In this document: in pieces, positions 50,057 through 57,640 of the stretch | How positions within the stretch are numbered: position 1 is the first letter of the stretch | Layout of the letters: each line of letters starts with the position of its first letter | Assembly (NCBI RefSeq): GCF_025149915.1 | Contig: NZ_CP102278.1 | Location: 790,001 to 854,000 of the forward strand | Direction: 5' to 3' | Length of the DNA: 64,000 bases | From: Coprococcus eutactus | GTDB taxonomy: Bacteria; Bacillota; Clostridia; Lachnospirales; Lachnospiraceae | Made by a program: the position numbers and the translations under genes | Notes under the pieces: generated by a model | The model's database searches: none | Seen by the model: only the letters and a program-made list of their open reading frames with translations | What the model was told of the DNA's origin: nothing

Positions 50057-51904
50057 TTATTGTCCGTTGTCCTTCTTTTTGAATGCAGTGCTGTCTGCAT
50101 GGAAAAAATTGTAGACGGCTTCGGCGGAAGCTCTGGTCATTCCTGCAGGAATCTCAAGGTCTGCGATGGCAGCCTTTTTTATATTGTCGATGTCCTTGAA
50201 ATATGCCAAAAGTGCTTTCCTTCTTGCAGGACCTATTCCATCGATATCGTCCAGAACAGAGTGAATCTGTGCTTTGCTCCTCAGACTTCTGTGGTACTCT
50301 ATCGCAAAGCGGTGAGCCTCGTCCTGAAGTCTGGTGATCATATTGAAAGCCTGGGTTCCGGCAGGAAATTCAATCTCCTTGTTATTGTAGTAAAGTCCCC
50401 TTGTTCTGTGGTGGTCATCCTTTACCATGCCGCACACAGGAATGTTCAGACCGAGATCTCCGAGAACCTCAAGAGCGATGTTAACCTGTCCTCGGCCTCC
50501 GTCCATCATGAGGATATCTGGGTAGATGTTGAACTTTTCATCAGTGAATCTTCTGGTGAGAACTTCCCGCATGCTGGCGTAGTCATCTGGTCCATCTATG
50601 GTGCGAAGCTTGAATTTTCTGTAGTCATTTTTCTTAGCACGGCCATTTTCAAATACTACCATGGAAGCGACTGAATGGTAGCCGCTTATGTGCGAGATAT
50701 CAAATGCCTCAAGCCTCTTGGCGGATGGAACCCCGATGAGCTGGGCGAGTTCCTTTGCCGCTCCCTCAGTCCGTTCCTTCTCACGCTTGAGCTTGTCTGC
50801 ATCCTGATTCATCACCAGAAAGGCATTGTCCTTTGCAAGCTTCAGAAGCTTCTGCTTGTCGCCCTTTTGCGGTATGACAATGTGTACCTGGCTGCCGCAA
50901 CGGGCGCTCAGATATTCCTCTATGAGTGCGTAGTCATCTATTTGCTGCTCGATTATTATCTCCTTTGGCAGATAAGGCGTTGAAGCGTAGTACTGCTTCA
51001 GGAAAGACTCCATGATCGTGCTGTATTTTTCAGCATTTACACCGCTCATATGGTAGTGCTCACGTCCTATCATCTTTCCTGAACGCACAAAGAATATGGA
51101 TATGACGCACTCGTTGCCAAGATCCGTTGCCATGGCGATGACGTCCCTGTCGTCAGAGCTTGTGTCACCGACGCGCTGGGTAGTTTCGATATGTTGTATG
51201 CTCTTTATGAGATCACGGATCTCACTGGCCTGCTCAAACTCCATCTCATCTGCAAGCTCTCTCATCCTTTTCTCAAGATCCTTAACTACATGACCGTGAT
51301 TGCCATTCAGGAAACTTATGGCCTGCTGTATGTTATTGTTGTAGTCCTCTTTTGAGATATATCCCTGACATGGAGCATCGCACTGCTTTATCTGGTGATA
51401 CAGACATGGACGTTCAAGGCCTATATCCTTTGGTAGGTTTCTGCTGCAGCTTCTTATGTGATAAAGCTTTTTCAAAAGTTCAATGATATCCTTTACCGCT
51501 CTGGAATTGGTGTAGGGACCGAAGTATTTGGAATGGTCACGCTTCATCTGATGGCTGTAAAGGATCCTTGGGAAATCTTCCTCCACGGTAATCCTGATAT
51601 AAGGATATCCCTTATCATCGGTCAGCATGGTGTTGTAGTGCGGCCTGTGCTCTTTGATGAGATTGCATTCCAGAACCAGAGCCTCCAGCTCGGAGCCGCA
51701 TACGATATATTCAAACCATGCAATATGAGAGACCATTTTCTGGATCTTTGGGGATTTCTTGTATCCTGCCTGAAAATATTGGTGAACTCTGTTGTACAGA
51801 TCGATGGCCTTGCCTACATATATTATGTGATCCCCTGAGTCATGCATCAGATAGACGCCAGGTACATGGGGAAGTTTTTTCAATTCTTCTTCAAAATCAA
51901 ACAT
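50057..51904 (-). CDS. uvrC: Excinuclease ABC subunit C
   Basis: A 615-residue nucleotide-excision-repair nuclease that cuts on both sides of a lesion in the UvrBC complex. In order: GIY-YIG domain (VPGVYLMH then IIYVGKA, residues about 12-40), a UVR motif near 200-235, the RNase H-like C-terminal nuclease (FDISHISGYHSVASMVVFENG), and a tandem helix-hairpin-helix end (DIDGIGPARRKALL). GAGGTG lies 8 bases before the ATG on the minus strand. An in-frame upstream extension lacks domain content. Confidence 0.96.
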   Translation of the reverse strand: MFDFEEELKKLPHVPGVYLMHDSGDHIIYVGKAIDLYNRVHQYFQAGYKKSPKIQKMVSHIAWFEYIVCGSELEALVLECNLIKEHRPHYNTMLTDDKGYPYIRITVEEDFPRILYSHQMKRDHSKYFGPYTNSRAVKDIIELLKKLYHIRSCSRNLPKDIGLERPCLYHQIKQCDAPCQGYISKEDYNNNIQQAISFLNGNHGHVVKDLEKRMRELADEMEFEQASEIRDLIKSIQHIETTQRVGDTSSDDRDVIAMATDLGNECVISIFFVRSGKMIGREHYHMSGVNAEKYSTIMESFLKQYYASTPYLPKEIIIEQQIDDYALIEEYLSARCGSQVHIVIPQKGDKQKLLKLAKDNAFLVMNQDADKLKREKERTEGAAKELAQLIGVPSAKRLEAFDISHISGYHSVASMVVFENGRAKKNDYRKFKLRTIDGPDDYASMREVLTRRFTDEKFNIYPDILMMDGGRGQVNIALEVLGDLGLNIPVCGMVKDDHHRTRGLYYNNKEIEFPAGTQAFNMITRLQDEAHRFAIEYHRSLRSKAQIHSVLDDIDGIGPARRKALLAYFKDIDNIKKAAIADLEIPAGMTRASAEAVYNFFHADSTAFKKKDNGQ

Positions 51905-51930
51905 AGCTTTCACCTCAAAAAATATAGATA

Positions 51931-51960
51931 AGTATATCACCGTGAGCACACATATGTCAT
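51931..51960 (-). promoter_or_regulatory. uvrC promoter
   Basis: On the minus strand, ATGACA (51955-51960) and TATACT (51931-51936) are spaced 18 bases apart. It is divergent from the hprK promoter. No LexA-type box was noticed. Confidence 0.5.
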
Positions 51961-51993
51961 CTGTAAAATGCATGCCAAAATAGCCCTGAATTC

Positions 51994-52023
51994 TTGACAA
52001 TAGTGTTTGTAGATAAGTATAAT
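51994..52023 (+). promoter_or_regulatory. hprK promoter
   Basis: Both boxes match the consensus, TTGACA (51994-51999) and TATAAT (52018-52023), with an 18-base spacer. The leader is about 95 bases. Confidence 0.82.
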
Positions 52024-52123
52024 TAATAAAGTTAAGACTAGAAAATAAATGAAAAAACAAAATCTTTAACGATATTAAAATGAAAGGAAAAGATGTCAGA
52101 TATGGACATCGGTTGAGGTGTAT

Positions 52124-53071
52124 ATGGTATACAGTGTTACAGTCACGCAGCTGATAGAAAAGATGGATCTGAAGAATCATACGCCGGAGATAGACACCGA
52201 CAAGATACTTATCCAGGATCCAGGTATGAATAGACCAGCGGTTCAGTTTGGAGGGTTCTTTGAGCATTTTGATGCTGGAAGAATACAGATATGTGGAAAT
52301 GTAGAGCATGCATATGTTGCGGCTATGCACACGGAGGAGGAGAACAAGAAGATCATGGATGAGTTCTTCTCATATAAGCCGCCTTGTCTCATATTCTGTC
52401 GTGGACTTGAGCCGTATCCATTTATAATAGAGATGGCAAAGAAGCACGGGGTACCAGTACTCACATCTGATGCGGTCACATCTGCATTTGTCCATGAGGT
52501 CGACAGATGGCTCCATGTTGAGCTTGCGCCTAGGATTTCAGTGCATGCGGTACTTGTCGATGTATACGGAGAGGGAGTCCTGATCATGGGCGAGAGTGGA
52601 ATAGGAAAATCTGAGGCTGCGCTTGAGCTTTTGAAGAGAGGTCACCGACTTGTAGCAGACGATGTGGTTGAGATCAAGAAGGTAAGTGATGCAACTCTAG
52701 TTGGACGTGCGCCTGATATAACAAGACATTTTATCGAGCTTCGAGGCATAGGTATCATAGATGTCAAGTCACTGTTCGGTGTAGAATGTGTTAAGATAGA
52801 TCAGAATATAGACCTTGTTATCAATCTTGAGGAGTGGAGCAAGGATACGGAATATGACAGACTGGGACTAGAGGACAATTATATGGAGTTCCTTGGTAAC
52901 AAGGTCGTGTCACACAACATACCTATCAGACCGGGACGTAATATAGCGATCATAGTTGAGTCCGCTGCGGTCAATCACAGACAGAAGAAGATGGGTTACA
53001 ATGCTGCCCAGGAACTTTACAACAGAGTTACACAGAACATCATGAAGGGAAACGGTGGCTCAGACAAGTAG
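52124..53071 (+). CDS. hprK: HPr kinase/phosphorylase
   Basis: A 315-residue bifunctional enzyme that phosphorylates and dephosphorylates Ser46 of HPr (and Crh) in response to glycolytic state. The N-terminal domain covers about residues 1-130. The catalytic domain has Walker A GESGIGKS at 156-163, followed by the HprK signature around HRLVADDVVEI and IELRGIGIIDV. The ATG at 52124 follows GAGGTG. It is upstream of glk and within 5.1 kb of the HPr-like gene at 57178, so the window groups parts of the carbon-catabolite signalling pathway. Confidence 0.96.
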   Translation: MVYSVTVTQLIEKMDLKNHTPEIDTDKILIQDPGMNRPAVQFGGFFEHFDAGRIQICGNVEHAYVAAMHTEEENKKIMDEFFSYKPPCLIFCRGLEPYPFIIEMAKKHGVPVLTSDAVTSAFVHEVDRWLHVELAPRISVHAVLVDVYGEGVLIMGESGIGKSEAALELLKRGHRLVADDVVEIKKVSDATLVGRAPDITRHFIELRGIGIIDVKSLFGVECVKIDQNIDLVINLEEWSKDTEYDRLGLEDNYMEFLGNKVVSHNIPIRPGRNIAIIVESAAVNHRQKKMGYNAAQELYNRVTQNIMKGNGGSDK

Positions 53072-53117
53072 ACGCCGGTTAACATAATAAGAAACAGAAG
53101 TGGAAGGAGAAAAAGAA

Positions 53118-54056
53118 ATGTCAAAGTATGTATTTGGAGTTGATGTCGGAGGAACCACAGTAAAGATGGGACTTTTTACAGTTGAGGGAGAAGTCCTCGA
53201 CAAATGGGAGATCAAAACCCGCACGGAGGATGGGGGTAAGAATGTCCTTCCTGATATCGCAGATTCCATAAAGAGCAAGTTAGCTGACAAGAACCTTGCA
53301 GATGAAGATATAGAAGGTGTTGGAATTGGAGTTCCTGGACCTGTGAAGGAGGATGGTACAGTTCTTAAGTGCGTAAACCTTGGATGGGGGATACTGAACG
53401 TTCAGGATGAACTCAGAGCGCTTACAGGATTTGAGGTAAAGGCAGGAAATGATGCCAACGTGGCGGCCCTTGGAGAGATGTGGCAGGGTGGCGGAAAAGG
53501 CTACAGCAATGTTGTTATGGTCACACTCGGCACAGGAGTTGGCGGAGGAATAATACTCAATGGAAAGATGCTTTTCGGTGTAAATGGCGCAGGTGGAGAG
53601 ATAGGACATATCTGTGTGGATGAGAATGAGACAGAGATATGCGGATGCGGTAATACTGGCTGCCTTGAGCAGTATACATCAGCGACTGGCGTTGTTCGAC
53701 TTGCAACAAGAGCCATGGCTTCATCAGATAAGAAGTCAGCGCTCAGAGATCTTGAGACTGTTACAGCAAAGGATGTATTCGATCTTGCAAAGATCGGTGA
53801 TGAGCTTGCAAAGACAGTTGTTGATGAACAGGCACATATCCTTGGAAGAACTCTTGCACAGATAGCATGTGTCGTTGATCCTGAGATATTCGTAATTGGT
53901 GGCGGTGTTTCAAAGGCTGGCTCTATCCTCACTGATGCTGTTAAGGAGTATTTTGTGAAATATGCATTCCACGCATGCCGCGGTACAAAATTTGCCCTTG
54001 CTGAGCTTGGAAATGATGCTGGAATCTACGGAGCAGCTCGAAGCATATTAAAATAA
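53118..54056 (+). CDS. glk: ROK-family glucokinase
   Basis: A 312-residue cytoplasmic sugar kinase. The ATP-binding GVDVGGTTVKMGLF opens the protein, NDANVAALGE contains the catalytic Asp, GTGVGGGI follows, and the ROK zinc site is CGCGNTGCLE. It phosphorylates free glucose with ATP, feeding glycolysis and hence HprK signalling. GGAAGGAG lies before ATG 53118; an earlier in-frame GTG overlaps that site. It follows hprK by 46 bases and is likely co-transcribed. Confidence 0.93.
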   Translation: MSKYVFGVDVGGTTVKMGLFTVEGEVLDKWEIKTRTEDGGKNVLPDIADSIKSKLADKNLADEDIEGVGIGVPGPVKEDGTVLKCVNLGWGILNVQDELRALTGFEVKAGNDANVAALGEMWQGGGKGYSNVVMVTLGTGVGGGIILNGKMLFGVNGAGGEIGHICVDENETEICGCGNTGCLEQYTSATGVVRLATRAMASSDKKSALRDLETVTAKDVFDLAKIGDELAKTVVDEQAHILGRTLAQIACVVDPEIFVIGGGVSKAGSILTDAVKEYFVKYAFHACRGTKFALAELGNDAGIYGAARSILK

Positions 54057-54154
54057 ACATCTAAAATATAATTTTAGGTAATTTTTAACAGTTGTTTTTG
54101 TGAAATTATCCAAAGCAAAATCAAAAGATAGCAAATTTCTATTTATTTTTGATA

Positions 54155-54291
54155 TTGAATTATAAAAGTCTTTAATGTATGATGAATTTATTGGTGTTGG
54201 ATAAGTATGCCAATAATATAGTACATTAGAGACTTTTGTTTTAGACAGGGCTACCTGCATAGCATGATATAAGCGTGTTTTGTAGGTTTTT
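54155..54291 (+). ncRNA. Promoter-terminator pair: possible leader or small RNA
   Basis: TTGAAT (54155-54160) and TATGAT (54178-54183) are spaced 17 bases apart. They overlap a 15-bp inverted repeat (54164-54178 with 54223-54237). A second hairpin (ACCTGCA with TGTAGGT) followed by TTTTTG ends at 54291. RNA from this promoter would be about 100 bases if it stops there, or would serve as the murB leader if it reads on. The inverted repeat may also terminate glk. Confidence 0.35.
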
Positions 54292-54332
54292 GTTTTATTT
54301 ATAAAGTCATGTAAAATTATTAAGAGGTATGT

Positions 54333-55256
54333 ATGTCAGAAAAGAATACATGTAACATATATGATAAAGTAGTGGATATCGTAGGCGAAGAAAATGTACA
54401 CACCGATGAACCTATGAGCAGACATACGACATTCAGAATTGGTGGAAATGCCGATTATTTTGTCAAACCGGGTAACGCGGATGAGGTTGCAGCGGTGATA
54501 GTGGTCTGCAGAGAGTACAATATTCCGTATTTTATCCTTGGAAATGGAAGCAATCTTTTGGTGTCAGACGATGGATACAGGGGCATGATAATCAATATTA
54601 TGGATAATATGGATTCAGTGACCGTCGACGGTAGGATTATCACAGCCCAGGCGGGAGCGATGCTCGTCAGAGTGAGTGTGATGGCAAGGGATAATGCCCT
54701 CACCGGACTTGAGTTTGCATCGGGTATACCGGGAACCATTGGTGGTGCTGTTTATATGAATGCTGGTGCGTATGGCGGCGAGATGAAGAACGTTGTGAAG
54801 ACAGTCAGAGCTATTGATGAGTATGGACGAATATATGAGTTAGACTCTGAGAAGATGGACTTTTCATACAGACATAGCATAGTTGAGGAGAGAAAACTCA
54901 TAGTGCTTGAGGTCACATTGGAACTTGAACATGGCAGTAGAGAAGCAATCGATGACAGGATGAAAGAGTTAGCTGAGGCAAGACGCTCCAAGCAGCCTCT
55001 GGAGTACCCATCAGCAGGATCAACATTCAAGAGACCTGAGGGATATTTCGCTGGTAAGCTCATCATGGATGCCGGACTTCGTGGATATTCTGTCGGGGGC
55101 GCGCAGGTGGCGGAAAAACACTGTGGATTTGTCATAAATAAAGGCGGGGCTACGGCTTCGGACGTTGTGGAGCTTATAAGAGATGTTCAGCACGATGTGG
55201 ATGATAAGTTTGGCGTAACACTGGAACCCGAGGTGAAGATGCTGGGAGAGTTTTAG
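54333..55256 (+). CDS. murB: UDP-N-acetylenolpyruvoylglucosamine reductase
   Basis: A 307-residue FAD enzyme of peptidoglycan precursor synthesis, reducing the enolpyruvyl group to form UDP-MurNAc. The FAD-binding segment LGNGSNLLVSDDGYRG, the family motif MNAGAYGGEM, and the catalytic Ser in PSAGSTFKRP are present. The C-terminal AEKHCGFVINKGGATA block is typical of the short (type II) MurB. AGAGG precedes the ATG. It heads the murB-rapZ-whiA-HPr gene string, a gene order common in Firmicutes. Confidence 0.96.
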   Translation: MSEKNTCNIYDKVVDIVGEENVHTDEPMSRHTTFRIGGNADYFVKPGNADEVAAVIVVCREYNIPYFILGNGSNLLVSDDGYRGMIINIMDNMDSVTVDGRIITAQAGAMLVRVSVMARDNALTGLEFASGIPGTIGGAVYMNAGAYGGEMKNVVKTVRAIDEYGRIYELDSEKMDFSYRHSIVEERKLIVLEVTLELEHGSREAIDDRMKELAEARRSKQPLEYPSAGSTFKRPEGYFAGKLIMDAGLRGYSVGGAQVAEKHCGFVINKGGATASDVVELIRDVQHDVDDKFGVTLEPEVKMLGEF

Positions 55257-55281
55257 AAATGATGATTAGGAGGGGCAGAAA

Positions 55282-56160
55282 GTGAGATTTGTAATTGTTA
55301 CAGGAATGAGCGGGGCTGGAAAAGCAACAGCTCTGAAAACACTTGAAGATGCAGGCTTTTTCTGTGTAGATAACCTTCCGATTCAGTTGATAAAAAGATT
55401 TGCCGAAATAGCATATGATGCTGAGATCCAGGTCGATGATGTGGCGATAAGCGTTGATATAAGAAGTGGCAGGGCTCTGTCGCAGCTCAATTCATGTCTG
55501 GCGGATATCAGACATGAGGGGATGCAGTACCAGATATTGTTTGTAGAGTGTTCTGATGCAACTCTCGTGAAGAGATACAAGGAGACCAGAAGAAATCACC
55601 CTCTCTCCGTAAGGGGGGGCAGAATAATAGATGGAATAAAAAAAGAGAGAGAGCTTATAGGATTCCTGAAGGATGAGGCAGATTACATCATAGATACTAC
55701 CAATTTGCTTGTCAGGGAGTTCAAGGCAGAGCTTGATAAGATATTTGTTCAGAATCAGGAGTATTCAAACTTTATCATCACGGTGATGTCGTTTGGATTT
55801 AAGTATGGAATACCGAGGGATTCAGATATGGTTCAGGATGTGCGGTTCCTGCCAAACCCGTATTATGATCTTGAATTGCGTGACAAGACGGGGAATGACA
55901 AAGAGGTACAGGATTACGTCATGAACTGCAAGGAAGGGCCGGAATTCCTGGATAAGTTCATGGATCTTGTGGGGTTTCTTGTCCCGAACTATATAAAAGA
56001 AGGTAAGAACCAGCTTGTCATATCCGTTGGATGTACAGGTGGCAAACACAGATCTGTAACGATTGCAAACGCTGTGTATGAGAGACTTCAGAAGTCTAAA
56101 TATACAGTCAGAATAGTTCACAGAGACATAGCGAAGGACTCGATAGTCAAGAAAATGTGA
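55282..56160 (+). CDS. rapZ: RNase adapter / nucleotide-binding protein RapZ (YvcJ)
   Basis: A 292-residue P-loop protein. It starts at GTG with GGAGGGG upstream. The Walker A region is GMSGAGKAT at residues 8-16; the position after the Lys, normally Ser, is Ala. VDNLP follows, as in the family, and the C-terminal domain keeps VGCTGGKHRSV. In Gram-negatives RapZ controls GlmS through small RNAs; in Bacillus YvcJ binds nucleotides and affects competence, so the local role is uncertain. It sits between murB and whiA. The gluconeogenesis factor YvcK, usually between rapZ and whiA, is absent here. Confidence 0.93.
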   Translation: MRFVIVTGMSGAGKATALKTLEDAGFFCVDNLPIQLIKRFAEIAYDAEIQVDDVAISVDIRSGRALSQLNSCLADIRHEGMQYQILFVECSDATLVKRYKETRRNHPLSVRGGRIIDGIKKERELIGFLKDEADYIIDTTNLLVREFKAELDKIFVQNQEYSNFIITVMSFGFKYGIPRDSDMVQDVRFLPNPYYDLELRDKTGNDKEVQDYVMNCKEGPEFLDKFMDLVGFLVPNYIKEGKNQLVISVGCTGGKHRSVTIANAVYERLQKSKYTVRIVHRDIAKDSIVKKM

Positions 56161-56209
56161 CGACCGGTCCGGTCGCTCTAATTTTAGAATTGAGATTGCG
56201 GGTGAAAGT

Positions 56210-57160
56210 ATGTCATTTTCCTCTGATGTAAAAGCTGAGATTTCAGGCAGTGTTTCGAATGCCAGACATTGTCAGATAGCGGAGCTTGCGGCCATGATAT
56301 CCATGGTGGCACATGTCAGATACTGGAAAGACCGGCCGGTTGCGCTGGTGATCGTAACTGAAAGAAGTGTAATTGCAAGAGAAATCGCATCGCTTATAAA
56401 GCGTTTGTTCAGATATATACCGGTTTCCAGCGTGAAGAGAACCGGAGTGAACAGCAGGATATACAGTATGGAGATAGCCGAACCGGATATGGTACAGAAT
56501 ATCATGGCTACGCTTAAGATAGATAATGACCATATCTGCGCAGGATCAAATGACTGCCAGAAGATGAAAGTCAGCAGACTTGTGGTCAGCCAGGAGTGCT
56601 GCCGCAGAGCATACATAAAAGGTGTGTTTATGACATCTGGCTCCATTAGCGACCCTAATAAGGGGTATCATATGGAGATAGTCAGTGATAACAAAGGCAG
56701 AGCAGAGTTTATCCAGGACATCATAAATGGATTTGGAATATCATCCAGGATCATACAGAGAAAAAAGTACAGTGTGGTCTATCTGAAGGATGGAGAGATG
56801 ATAGTGGAGATGCTCGGACTTATGGGCGCCCATATATCACTAATGGACATGGAGAATATCCGTATAAAGAAGGATATCAGAAATACGATAAACCGCAGAG
56901 TTAACTGTGAAGCTGCAAATCTCAATAAGACCGTGAGTGCGGCGGTAAAACAGGTGAATGATATCAATTATATAATTTCCACAAAAGGAATCGAATTCCT
57001 TCCTGAAAATCTTCAGGAGCTGGCGTTGGCCAGACTTGAGAGTGACGATGCCACACTCAAAGAATTAGGAGAGATGATGACTCCGCCGATAGGAAAATCG
57101 GGGGTTAATCATAGATTAAGAAAAATAAGTGAAATCGCAGAAGAGCTGCGGGGCTGTTAA
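56210..57160 (+). CDS. whiA: DNA-binding protein WhiA
   Basis: A 316-residue protein with an N-terminal LAGLIDADG-like fold (start SFSSDVKAEIS) and a C-terminal helix-turn-helix. The ELALARLESDDATLKELGEMMTPPIGKSGVNHRLRKI stretch, about residues 265-305, is diagnostic when seen as EL..AR..., TLKELG and KSGVNHR. WhiA influences cell division and chromosome segregation in Firmicutes and sporulation in actinobacteria. It is followed 17 bases later by the HPr-like gene, matching the whiA-crh order of Bacillus. Confidence 0.95.
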   Translation: MSFSSDVKAEISGSVSNARHCQIAELAAMISMVAHVRYWKDRPVALVIVTERSVIAREIASLIKRLFRYIPVSSVKRTGVNSRIYSMEIAEPDMVQNIMATLKIDNDHICAGSNDCQKMKVSRLVVSQECCRRAYIKGVFMTSGSISDPNKGYHMEIVSDNKGRAEFIQDIINGFGISSRIIQRKKYSVVYLKDGEMIVEMLGLMGAHISLMDMENIRIKKDIRNTINRRVNCEAANLNKTVSAAVKQVNDINYIISTKGIEFLPENLQELALARLESDDATLKELGEMMTPPIGKSGVNHRLRKISEIAEELRGC

Positions 57161-57177
57161 TGCCCAAGGAGGATGTA

Positions 57178-57438
57178 ATGATCGAAAAGACAGTTGTAGT
57201 ATCAATGATGGGAGAAGCAGAGGAAAGACCAGTTGCAGTACTTGTTCAGGTTGCAAGTCAGTATGAGAGTAGAGTCCATCTTGTGACAGGGGACAAGAAG
57301 ATAAATGCAAAGAGTATTATGGGAATGATGAGCATGAACTTTGCAAATGGCAGTGAGATCACAATCGTTGCAGATGGTTCTGATGAGAAAGAGGCAGTGG
57401 ATGCCATTGAAGCATATCTCGGCAAGGACAATCAATAA
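57178..57438 (+). CDS. HPr paralogue lacking the catalytic histidine (Crh-like)
   Basis: An 86-residue HPr-fold protein that aligns without gaps to HPr. Position 15, the PEP-dependent phosphorylation site, is Glu instead of His, in GEAEERP where HPr has TGLHARP. Arg17 and Pro18 are kept. The regulatory region is intact, with Ser46 in NAKSIMGMMSM. It should be a substrate of HprK but unable to carry phosphate for the PTS. Bacillus Crh has the same logic with Gln15 and sits in the same position after whiA. AAGGAGG lies 6 bases before the ATG. Likely role: CcpA co-effector. Confidence 0.88.
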   Translation: MIEKTVVVSMMGEAEERPVAVLVQVASQYESRVHLVTGDKKINAKSIMGMMSMNFANGSEITIVADGSDEKEAVDAIEAYLGKDNQ

Positions 57439-57575
57439 TCTCTGATCAAGAATACTGATATAGTATACAGAGAGTTAGTTGGACATATTCAACATACGAT
57501 AAAAATTTTGAAAAAATATTTGAAAAAATATTGATGAGTATAACGATAAAGTTCCAAAACATACGACATGTTTTA

Positions 57576-57604
57576 TTGCACCACTGGTAGTGTTGTGGTA
57601 AAAT
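57576..57604 (+). promoter_or_regulatory. Promoter of the Sel1-repeat gene
   Basis: TTGCAC (57576-57581) and TAAAAT (57599-57604) are spaced 17 bases apart. Confidence 0.65.
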
Positions 57605-57640
57605 AAATTCATCAATGGACATTTGTCGGAGGAACAGGAT

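Noticed and set aside
49862-50674. Plus-strand frame of 270 codons
   Set aside because: It is antisense to yfbR and uvrC, both of which have clear families; no ribosome binding site.
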